Source of the DNA: Microcystis aeruginosa W13-11
GTDB taxonomy: Bacteria; Cyanobacteriota; Cyanobacteriia; Cyanobacteriales; Microcystaceae
NCBI GenBank assembly: GCA_009995705.1
Contig: JAADBR010000172.1
Location: forward strand, 1-7,122
Direction of reading: 5' to 3'
Length of the DNA: 7,122 bases
Shown here: positions 1 through 5,470 of the stretch, in pieces
How the letters are laid out: every line of letters begins with the position of its first letter
Numbering within the stretch: the stretch's first letter is position 1
Position numbers and translations under genes: made by a program
The notes under the pieces: generated by a model
Database searches by the model: none
What the model saw: only the letters and a program-made list of their open reading frames with translations
Told to the model about the DNA's origin: nothing

Positions 1-186
1 TGGGTGGAACGCATCTATGGAGAAATGGCTAATACGATTGATCGCCGTTGCCAAGAATACGTTTATAACCACAGTAACGGTCATCTTGGGGTCGGTTGTA
101 TTTTATTCGATCGCGCTCGTTCTTTGATCAGCAAAAGCGAAAATGGCCTTAAATTTTTGCAAAATCTACCAGTCACTCCCCAGTGA
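1..186 (+). CDS. C-terminal end of an unrecognised protein (5' partial)
   Basis: An open frame runs in from the left edge, beginning with a Trp codon, and stops at TGA 184-186, giving 61 visible residues. The true start lies outside the window, so the GTG at position 4 should not be taken as the start. The visible part is mixed and soluble-looking, with no membrane segment. It has two Cys (in DRRCQEYVY and GVGCILFDR), several aromatic residues in the first half, and a C-terminal tail rich in Ser, Lys and Leu. I do not recognise the family. A perfect 8-bp hairpin overlaps the last codons and the stop. Coding status is supported by the clean frame up to the edge and by plausible composition, but the piece is short. 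Confidence 0.55.
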   Translation, partial: WVERIYGEMANTIDRRCQEYVYNHSNGHLGVGCILFDRARSLISKSENGLKFLQNLPVTPQ

Positions 187-189
187 CTG
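170..189 (+). other. Perfect 8-bp hairpin spanning a stop codon
   Basis: CAGTCACT (170-177) pairs perfectly with AGTGACTG (182-189) around a CCCC loop, and the TGA stop lies in the 3' arm. There is no T-run on either side, so it is not a standard intrinsic terminator. It could still act as a mRNA 3'-end stabiliser or be a remnant of a mobile repeat. Confidence 0.5.
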
Positions 190-363
190 TGCTATGATCG
201 TGGGAATATTTAGTCTTAAAAAATGAAACTAATAAGGCCACACCATTGTAGCTTATTTTCAGAACAATAGCCGATTTAGTTTACAAATCTTTAACCTTTT
301 CCTGCCAGTTTCTTTTCTTGATCGTAGTGACAACTCAAACCCCCCTTCCCACCTAGGGTCGTT

Positions 364-392
364 TCATTCTCTCAAATGTCATTCTCTCAAAT
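364..392. repeat. Two-copy 14-bp direct repeat
   Basis: TCATTCTCTCAAAT occurs at 364-377 and again at 379-392, separated by one G, a 15-bp period. The copies are identical. Only two units exist, so this is a small local duplication and not a CRISPR or microsatellite array. Confidence 0.8.
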
Positions 393-404
393 CCTTATCT
401 GGTA

Positions 405-455
405 ACGTTTTTAGTCGATTTCTCCGAATAAATAGCTGAAAATTTCTAAAAACGT
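405..455. repeat. 10-bp perfect inverted repeat with 31-bp spacer
   Basis: ACGTTTTTAG (405-414) is the exact reverse complement of CTAAAAACGT (446-455). The spacer is AT-rich and non-coding. It could form a long-loop hairpin or mark the ends of a very small element. No target-site duplication flanks it. Confidence 0.5.
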
Positions 456-514
456 CGTGCTTTGCTTACCGCATAAGCGATTAAAGGTAGCAAAAAAAGA
501 ATTAGATTGCGAGA

Positions 515-655
515 ATGAAACAGCCCTACCCCAATTGCCCCTACAGTCCTTCTTCAACAACAGGTTGTCTCATTTACGTTAAAACCTATCCTGTTACTGA
601 TACAACCGCAAGATTTGTGGTCGGTGATGATTTCCAAGAACCTGAAGCAACCTGA
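515..655 (+). pseudogene. Small 46-codon ORF, probably frameshifted by a 10-bp duplication
   Basis: ATG 515 to TGA 653-655 encodes a short peptide starting MKQPYPNCPYSPSS and ending FQEPEAT. The frame closes within a 10-bp tandem duplication (CCTGAAGCAA at 641-650 and 651-660). Removing one copy would let the same frame continue through IYGIEGRT to a TAG, now at 687-689. That suggests an older, slightly longer frame broken by slippage. The CPxCP-like start recalls the zinc-ribbon N-terminus of some transposases, but the match is too weak to name a family. No good ribosome-binding site precedes the ATG. It may never have been a gene. Confidence 0.25.
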
Positions 656-662
656 AGCAACC
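641..662. repeat. 10-bp tandem duplication
   Basis: CCTGAAGCAA is repeated exactly back to back at 641-650 and 651-660, followed by CC of a third partial unit. Ten is not a multiple of three, so the duplication shifts the frame of the small ORF that contains it. Confidence 0.85.
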
Positions 663-693
663 ATCTATGGGATTGAGGGTAGGACGTAGAGTC

Positions 694-718
694 AAAAAAG
701 ACAGGCATTGAGCCTGTC
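694..718 (-). terminator. Rho-independent terminator of the murT-gatD-hypothetical cluster
   Basis: GACAGGC (700-706) pairs with GCCTGTC (712-718) around the loop ATTGA. On the minus strand the stem is followed by six T (A-run at 694-699). It lies 25 bases downstream of the stop of the minus-strand gene ending at 743, so it fits as the end of that transcript. Confidence 0.85.
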
Positions 719-742
719 TAGAAAACCAAACAAATACACCTA

Positions 743-1681
743 TCAGTTGGCCACAAATAGGGAGTTTTTGGCGTCAAATTTCCAAGCAATACCATCGGGA
801 TCTCTGATGCGACTCCAATCGGCAAATTCTGTTTCGGATTTATTTTTCTTGTTTCTACCCAAAACGGCCGGGGTAACTCCTAAACGTTTAGCCAAATCCG
901 CCAAACTCATCGATGAGATGGTTTCAGATACAGAGGTTAGTGATTCTTCCCTAACCTCTGTATCTGATTGGGATAAAGAACTGGCAGAACTGTTTAAACT
1001 AGGATTAATTATCTCCTCCGGTTCTTGAATTACCGTTTCTTGAACAGAGATTGCTGCGGTATTTTCTTCCTCTTTTTCCTCAAATAATTTACCTAAATTA
1101 GTCAGAGATTGGGAGGAGGAAATAACAGGAACCTCCGAGACAGAATTTTCACTTTTTTCGGCGACAATCAGAGAGGATTTAGCCTCCTGGGATTGCTCTA
1201 AATTGATCAGGGGAGATCTCGATGCAGTAATCGCAGGAATTTGTTTTTCCCCTATTTCTTCTAAAGAGCGGTCACTCTCATCAAAAATACTACCCAAGGT
1301 ACTGGCAGTGATAAAGTAATAGGCCATACCCTTATCGCCTACAGCTTTTTTTTGCGCTCCAAATTCCTCAGCTTTTCTGTCTAAAAATTGTCTGGCTAAT
1401 TTGGCCGTGAGATTGGCTTTTGCCGATAGGTCAATCGGGGTGAGACAACCTTGATTGTCCTGTAAAAGTTGATTGAAATAGGGGTTAATCACTGTCGATA
1501 ATTTTGACCAGCGATAGTCTTGCCACACCTTGACTGCCAGAGTTAAGAGGAAGACAAGTAGGATCAATGGCCAAGCGGTAAAAACAAGGATGATTAACAC
1601 CGCTAGGGGGATGATGAGGACGAGAAACCCCGTCGTCTGACGATCGATAATTTTTCCAGTCATAATTTCATAAGCTGCCAC
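743..1681 (-). CDS. Membrane-anchored hypothetical protein with helix-turn-helix-like modules
   Basis: The protein has 312 residues, with no family I can name. Two close hydrophobic segments (about 17-35 and 37-52) anchor the N-terminus. Residues 75-128 look like a winged-helix module: LTPIDLSAKANL, then ARQFLDRKAEEFGA, then a GMAYYF strand. A long Ser/Glu-rich, probably disordered linker (about 135-255) leads to a conserved-looking C-terminal module (258-312) containing SLADLAKRLGVTPAVLG, which resembles a helix-turn-helix, then DPDGIAWKF. The annotated start is GTG at 1681. An in-frame ATG at 1663 (M7) is an alternative, and neither has a strong ribosome-binding site. It lies 58 bases after gatD on the same strand and ends just before a good terminator, so co-transcription with gatD is plausible. 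A perfect 17-bp inverted repeat lies in the linker-coding part. Function unknown; a role in protein or DNA contacts at the membrane is a guess. Confidence 0.8.
   Translation of the reverse strand: MAAYEIMTGKIIDRQTTGFLVLIIPLAVLIILVFTAWPLILLVFLLTLAVKVWQDYRWSKLSTVINPYFNQLLQDNQGCLTPIDLSAKANLTAKLARQFLDRKAEEFGAQKKAVGDKGMAYYFITASTLGSIFDESDRSLEEIGEKQIPAITASRSPLINLEQSQEAKSSLIVAEKSENSVSEVPVISSSQSLTNLGKLFEEKEEENTAAISVQETVIQEPEEIINPSLNSSASSLSQSDTEVREESLTSVSETISSMSLADLAKRLGVTPAVLGRNKKNKSETEFADWSRIRDPDGIAWKFDAKNSLFVAN
924..967. repeat. 17-bp perfect inverted repeat inside a coding sequence
   Basis: The 17 bases at 924-940 are the exact reverse complement of 951-967, around a 10-base spacer (TGATTCTTCC). 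The arms contain CAGATACAGAGG and CCTCTGTATCTG. The repeat lies within the hypothetical gene and encodes residues S239 to E253 of its disordered linker. The mRNA could form a 17-bp uninterrupted stem. Confidence 0.9.
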
Positions 1682-1739
1682 AATTAAAATTCTTAATGGC
1701 TAGTTTGACTATCTCCTGCCATAAGTGTATATGACCAGT

Positions 1740-2543
1740 TTAGGCTTTATTGGTCACGCCGGTTAGTTCTAGTCGTTCAAACATGGCAAATCGTGCCTTC
1801 AAGGCCAGAGAATCATCAAGTTTTGTTAAAAAAATCGGTTTTTGATACTTTTGTTCTAAAGCTTTTTGGATTAACCAATCGGCTAAAAAGGGATTTTTGG
1901 GTAGTAGGGGACCGTGAGCATAGGTAGCGATCGCATTGTGGTAAAATGCTCCTTCATAACCGTCCTCTCCGTTATTTCCGTAACCAGTAATCACCTTTCC
2001 TAAGGGAGAAACGGTTTGTAAATAGGTACGACCCCCGTGATTTTCAAAGCCAATTACTAGCGGTTTTTCCCCAGTCATAGCTGTTATTTCCTCCGCTAAA
2101 GGGGAGGCCGTAATTTCAAAAACCACGTTACCAATACAGCGTTTTGCATTGAGGCCGGGATGTTTACTTACTAGGTCTAATAATCCTAATCCCTCGATTC
2201 TTTGACCGAAAGCTGGTTCATAATAATGGCCTAATAATTGTGGAGAACCACAGGTAAAAACCCCCGGTATTCCTGCCGATAATTGTTCTTTCATCGCCGC
2301 TGCTTTTCTACCCTGTAAATCGCGCATAACGATCTCCTGTTGCCGATCCTGCGCTCCACCCCCAACAATTATATCTACTTGATAAAATGTCTCGGCTTCT
2401 GTTTGAGCATCTAGGGGAATAATTGTTACAGGAATATCACGCCATTGACATCTTCTTTGGATAGTAATAACATTACCTCGATCGCCGTAGGTACTCATTA
2501 AGGTCGGATATAACCAGCCGATTTTTAGTTCTAGCTCTTGCAT
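1740..2543 (-). CDS. gatD: GatD, glutamine amidotransferase subunit of lipid II isoglutaminyl synthase
   Basis: GatD releases ammonia from glutamine and passes it to MurT, which amidates the alpha-carboxyl of the D-glutamate in the lipid II stem peptide. The 267 residues match the CobQ-like class I amidotransferase fold. Visible marks are STYGDRGNV (17-25), the nucleophile Cys98 in FTCGSPQLLG, GFENHGGRTYL (165-175) and the catalytic His210 in YAHGPLLPKNP. The nucleophile motif reads CGSPQ, whereas CGGYQ is what I recall as common in relatives; the Cys is kept. Length is normal for the family. The start is ATG 2541-2543. Upstream of it the mRNA is CT-rich, without a ribosome-binding site. murT lies 161 bases upstream on the same strand, the expected partner. 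This is a cytoplasmic, membrane-associated step of peptidoglycan synthesis. Assignment is secure from motifs plus neighbour. Confidence 0.93.
   Translation of the reverse strand: MQELELKIGWLYPTLMSTYGDRGNVITIQRRCQWRDIPVTIIPLDAQTEAETFYQVDIIVGGGAQDRQQEIVMRDLQGRKAAAMKEQLSAGIPGVFTCGSPQLLGHYYEPAFGQRIEGLGLLDLVSKHPGLNAKRCIGNVVFEITASPLAEEITAMTGEKPLVIGFENHGGRTYLQTVSPLGKVITGYGNNGEDGYEGAFYHNAIATYAHGPLLPKNPFLADWLIQKALEQKYQKPIFLTKLDDSLALKARFAMFERLELTGVTNKA
1927..1934. repeat. HIP1 octamer GCGATCGC
   Basis: One exact copy of the highly iterated palindrome of cyanobacteria lies within gatD. The CGATCG core recurs elsewhere in the window, for example near 1641, 3595, 5462, 6141 and 6716. It supports cyanobacterial origin. 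Confidence 0.85.
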
Positions 2544-2704
2544 AATTTTTTAGAGGATTAGGGGATTAGGGAATGGGGGATAGGAGACAGGCCACATCTC
2601 AAGTTTGTATAGATCAAAAATTATTACAAATATATAAACAACTGCGTGTAAGCATCTCACAAAAAAAGCTAATGTACTCTTGCGCTTCTCTACCCCTTTT
2701 ATTT
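2544..2704 (-). other. murT-gatD intergenic spacer
   Basis: This is a 161-base AT-rich gap between two genes whose products work as one complex and which are often tightly linked in other bacteria. On the minus strand it has a run of seven T (A-run 2661-2667) about 40 bases after the murT stop, but only a weak AAGC/GCTT stem before it, so it is not a convincing terminator. The part next to gatD is a C-rich tract on the transcribed mRNA. No clear -35/-10 pair was seen. Confidence 0.5.
2554..2586. repeat. Degenerate G-rich repeat (GGGATTA-like)
   Basis: The plus strand reads as successive variants of GGATTA/GGGAAT/GGGATA units, with G-runs of 4, 3 and 5. It resembles the short heptamer-type tandem repeats known in cyanobacterial spacers. 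It lies in the presumed 5' leader of gatD, where the mRNA would be C-rich. Confidence 0.55.
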
Positions 2705-4114
2705 CTACAAAATCTTTCGGCCTGTGAGAATCTCTCGTACTTCTAACATAGCAGAATAGGTGGGTAAAATATGTAAAGTTTCCTCATTTTTGGTGTTATT
2801 AAGGGCAATTTGTATCGCTTTTTTTAGCTCGGATTCAACAATTAAATTAAGGGGATGAGCGAGACTATCTTGACTATATTGTAAGCGCAAAGCCATGTCA
2901 TAAAGTCGATCGCCTGTTACCACTAAAGTTGTTCCCAAACGGGTTAATTTTTCCGTATCCACATCCCAAATCCAAGAAACATCCGTACCGTCGGGGATGC
3001 GATCATTGAGAACCAAGAGAGTAGTAGAAGACTTTTCTTTCTGTAAAATATCAGCCACTGCACGAATTGTTTCATTCATACCCACGGGATTTTTAGACAG
3101 TAAAATCCTAACTTTTTTACCCTCAATTTCTAATTCTTCCGCTCGACCAAAAGCCGCTTTAAAACCCTGAACTGTCTCAAAAATTTCTCGATCTTTAATC
3201 CCCAATTCCTGAGCTACTAAACCCGCCGCTAAAGTATTATATTTATTATAAACACCGATTAAAATCTGCGGCCAATCCTGACTATGAAAAGCAGGACTAC
3301 TCTTTTTAAAGCCGCAACTAGGACAACTAAAATCTCCTAAATGGGAGAGATAAACCCCGCGATAATCCAAAGAAGCACCACATTTAGGACAGTAAATAGA
3401 ATCGACGGCGTGGGGAATTTCTTCTAGATATAATTCTGGCTCACTTAAGCCAAAATATACAACTCTTTGGGGCAGTTGTTGACCCAAATGGGAAAGGGTG
3501 GGATCATCAGCATTGAGAATCACTAAAGTATCGGTGGGTAGCGGAGATATGGCTCCTTGCCAACGACGACTAATCGTATCCACTTCCCCATAGCGATCGA
3601 GTTGATCCCGAAACAAATTAAGAGCTAAAATAGCGCGAGGACGACAATCTTTTAAAACCAAAGGGAGAATATTTTCATCCACTTCTAAAATGGCATAATC
3701 AGCCTTTAAAGTGCCGAATAAATTGGCATCGGCTAATAAAGCAGTGATTAAACCATTAATTAAATTCGCCCCGGTGGTATTATGGGTGACTTTTGCCCCC
3801 TGACGCTCTAGAATAGTTCTTAGGAGTAGGGAAGTGGTAGTTTTTCCATTCGTGCCAACCACCAAGATTACCCCCCTTCGGACTTGCCCACAAAGTAGCG
3901 GCAACAAACGGGGATGGAGACGACGGGCAATTTCCCCCGGCAAGACGCTGGCAGCCCCTAAACGGAGTCCTTTAACCACAGCAGTAACGGTTTTAGCCAC
4001 CGCTACGGCTATCCCTAAACGGACGCGATCAAACAATTGCATGAAGTGAGATTCTTGTAGCTGTTTCGTGATTTTACCCCTAAAAGAAGACCCGTAAACG
4101 GGGTAAGTTCCCAT
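2705..4114 (-). CDS. murT: MurT, Mur-ligase-type subunit of lipid II isoglutaminyl synthase
   Basis: MurT uses ATP to activate the D-Glu alpha-carboxyl of lipid II, which is then amidated with ammonia from GatD. The 469 residues show the Mur-ligase P-loop GTNGKTTT (87-94), LFRDQLDRYGE (167-177), NADDP (201-205) and GVYNKYN (287-293). A four-Cys zinc ribbon inserted in the central domain (C242, C245, C264, C267 in CPKCG and CPSCG) is a MurT hallmark not found in MurC-F. The C-terminal domain has SKNPVGMNET (340-349) and LNDRIPDGTDVSWIWDVD (369-386), the acidic motif expected at the GatD interface. Start: the ATG at 4114 has a good AGGA 8 bases upstream. An ATG at 4042 (M25) would match the usual N-terminus better, so the first 24 residues are uncertain. 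The gene is divergent from htrA, and gatD follows. Length is normal. Confidence 0.94.
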   Translation of the reverse strand: MGTYPVYGSSFRGKITKQLQESHFMQLFDRVRLGIAVAVAKTVTAVVKGLRLGAASVLPGEIARRLHPRLLPLLCGQVRRGVILVVGTNGKTTTSLLLRTILERQGAKVTHNTTGANLINGLITALLADANLFGTLKADYAILEVDENILPLVLKDCRPRAILALNLFRDQLDRYGEVDTISRRWQGAISPLPTDTLVILNADDPTLSHLGQQLPQRVVYFGLSEPELYLEEIPHAVDSIYCPKCGASLDYRGVYLSHLGDFSCPSCGFKKSSPAFHSQDWPQILIGVYNKYNTLAAGLVAQELGIKDREIFETVQGFKAAFGRAEELEIEGKKVRILLSKNPVGMNETIRAVADILQKEKSSTTLLVLNDRIPDGTDVSWIWDVDTEKLTRLGTTLVVTGDRLYDMALRLQYSQDSLAHPLNLIVESELKKAIQIALNNTKNEETLHILPTYSAMLEVREILTGRKIL

Positions 4115-4205
4115 TGATTCTTTCCTACCGACAAAAAAGACAGCCTATAATATAGGTAAGTTTGGGGCCGATTCTACCGCACACGACATTTTAGGGCTAG
4201 AGCTT
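4115..4205. promoter_or_regulatory. Divergent promoter region between murT and htrA
   Basis: This 91-base gap separates two divergent starts, so it should hold both promoters. A perfect TATAAT (4146-4151) on the plus strand lies in a near-palindrome, CCTATAATATAGG (4144-4156), which also offers TATATT on the minus strand. No good -35 box stands at the normal distance in either direction. The murT ribosome-binding site AGGA is at 4123-4126 on the minus strand. For htrA only a weak AGGG is seen, about 10 bases before the ATG. Confidence 0.45.
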
Positions 4206-5396
4206 ATGGGTTTATTGACAAGATTGGGGATTTCACTAGGATTACTCGCCCTAGGTGGTACTGTGGGAGTGCTAGGGAATCAGTATTTAAGCAGAAAAGC
4301 ACCCCTAGAGGTAAATAAATCGCCGGCAATCCTCCCCGCTTCCCTCTCTACCCCTGTTATTCCCCAAACCGACGGTAATGTTAATTTTATCGCCCAGGCC
4401 GTGCAGAAAGTCGGGCCGGCGGTGGTGCGGATTGACTCGGCCCGGGAAGTGGCCGACCAAATTCCCGAAGAATTTAAACAGCCCTTTTTTCGGCGCTTTT
4501 TTGGTGATGAAGTGCCGATTCCCAAGGATCATTTGGAACGGGGAACTGGTTCTGGATTTATAATCAGTACAGACGGACTACTTTTGACTAATGCCCATGT
4601 GGTGGAAGGGACAACCCAAGTAAAAGTGACTTTGAAAAACGGTCAAACCTATCAGGGTAAAGTTCTGGGGGTTGACAATATGACCGATGTGGCCCTGGTG
4701 AAAATTGAGGCGAAAAATTTACCGACGGTGACTTTTGGCAAGGCCGAAACTTTAATCCCGGGGGAGTGGGCAATCGCTATTGGCAATCCCCTAGGCTTAG
4801 ATAATACGGTGACAGTGGGCATTATTAGCGCCCTAGGACGCACTAGCAGCGAAGTGGGGGTTCCCGATAAACGGGTTCGTTTTATTCAAACCGATGCCGC
4901 TATTAACCCCGGCAATTCCGGCGGCCCATTGCTGAACGCCAAGGGGGAAGTTATCGGTATTAATACGGCAATTCGGGCCGATGCTCAGGGTTTAGGGTTT
5001 GCTATTCCCATCGAAACCGCCCAAAAAGTGGCGGGACAGCTATCTAGTAAGGGTAAAGCGGAACATCCCTACATCGGCGTCCAGATGGTGACGCTAACCC
5101 CAGAATTACGGCGGCAATTGAATGAAACTAAAGAACTAAACTTTAATATTGACCAAAATGAAGGGGTAATCGTCCTGCGAGTCGTGGAAAATTCCCCCGC
5201 CCAAAAAGCCGGAATGCAACCGGGTGATATCATCGAAACTGTGGCAGGAAACCCCGTTAAAACAGCTTCCGATGTGCAGCAAGGTGTGGAAACCAGTGCG
5301 ATCGGTGGTAATCTGGAAATCGAGATTAACCGCAGGGGTAAACAACAAACTCTCACCGTTCAACCCGGAGTTTTTCCTAGCAAAACTAGCGAGTAA
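4206..5396 (+). CDS. htrA: HhoA/HhoB/HtrA-family (Deg) serine protease
   Basis: Trypsin-like protease with PDZ domain that degrades or refolds damaged proteins, probably periplasmic or membrane-tethered. Of its 396 residues, about 5-24 form a hydrophobic signal or anchor helix. The protease domain has the full triad: His131 in TNAHVVEG, Asp161 in MTDVALVKI and Ser238 in NPGNSGGPLL. The segment of about 80-112, with QPFFRRFFG, is the LA-type loop seen in cyanobacterial Deg proteases. A single PDZ domain spans about 288-388, with the YIGV start and SPAQKAGMQPGDII. The active site is intact, so it should be catalytic. Cyanobacteria usually have three such paralogs (HtrA, HhoA, HhoB). I cannot tell which this is, so the symbol is a family symbol only. 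Length is close to the family norm. It is followed 74 bases later by lptC, possibly on the same transcript. Confidence 0.95.
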   Translation: MGLLTRLGISLGLLALGGTVGVLGNQYLSRKAPLEVNKSPAILPASLSTPVIPQTDGNVNFIAQAVQKVGPAVVRIDSAREVADQIPEEFKQPFFRRFFGDEVPIPKDHLERGTGSGFIISTDGLLLTNAHVVEGTTQVKVTLKNGQTYQGKVLGVDNMTDVALVKIEAKNLPTVTFGKAETLIPGEWAIAIGNPLGLDNTVTVGIISALGRTSSEVGVPDKRVRFIQTDAAINPGNSGGPLLNAKGEVIGINTAIRADAQGLGFAIPIETAQKVAGQLSSKGKAEHPYIGVQMVTLTPELRRQLNETKELNFNIDQNEGVIVLRVVENSPAQKAGMQPGDIIETVAGNPVKTASDVQQGVETSAIGGNLEIEINRRGKQQTLTVQPGVFPSKTSE

Positions 5397-5407
5397 CCAT
5401 CCCAATC

Positions 5408-5429
5408 GGTCAAGGGGCCACCCCTTACC
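5408..5429 (+). other. GC-rich hairpin between htrA and lptC
   Basis: AAGGGG (5412-5417) pairs with CCCCTT (5421-5426) around CCA, and GGT/ACC extends the stem past one bulged base. No T-run follows, so it is unlikely to stop transcription fully. It may protect the htrA message or reduce read-through into lptC. Confidence 0.4.
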
Positions 5430-5436
5430 CTAAACT

Positions 5437-5442
5437 AGGAGG
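5437..5442 (+). promoter_or_regulatory. Strong ribosome-binding site AGGAGG ahead of lptC
   Basis: AGGAGG lies 7 bases before an in-frame ATA (5450-5452) and 28 bases before the TTG (5471) used as start here. No ATG, GTG or TTG stands at the proper distance from it. A second, weaker GGAG (5458-5461) lies 9 bases before the TTG. Confidence 0.55.
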
Positions 5443-5470
5443 GAAGAAAATAGCAGCGGAGCGATCGAAA

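Larger units (their letters stand above)
190..693. other. About 500 bases without a solid gene
   Basis: I see no long ORF, tRNA or rRNA here. The stretch is AT-rich, with many stops in all frames on both strands. It contains a 15-bp-period direct repeat, a 10-bp inverted repeat, a GCTTA/TAAGC mini-hairpin around 467-481, and a small degraded-looking ORF (515-655), listed separately. No convincing promoter was found. Such a mix of short repeats and a broken ORF is typical of decayed mobile or accessory DNA, but that origin is an inference. Confidence 0.5.

Noticed and set aside
364..392. Possible CRISPR repeat pair
   Set aside because: Only two 14-bp copies separated by a single base; there are no spacers and no cas genes in the window.
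187..693. tRNA or other known RNA gene in the left spacer
   Set aside because: No cloverleaf, T-loop GGTTCRA-type motif or known riboswitch core was seen.
708..1028. 106-codon plus-strand ORF
   Set aside because: It lies fully antisense to the hypothetical gene 743-1681 and its first codons overlap that gene's terminator. Its Ser-rich sequence mirrors the complementary linker codons, and no ribosome-binding site is present.
2655..2690. Terminator after murT
   Set aside because: A run of seven T is present on the minus strand, but the best stem before it is only 4 bp with a long loop.
3834..4049. 71-codon plus-strand ORF opposite the start of murT
   Set aside because: It is antisense to a motif-verified gene region including the P-loop; the Pro/Thr/Arg-rich product has no recognisable features.
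4280..4843. Several overlapping ORFs of 61-81 codons in other frames of the protease gene
   Set aside because: They overlap each other and the verified HtrA catalytic domain; compositions are typical of shadow frames.
5069..5433. ORFs of 69-95 codons opposite or out of frame with the PDZ region
   Set aside because: The PDZ domain in the protease frame explains this DNA, and these products show no family features.
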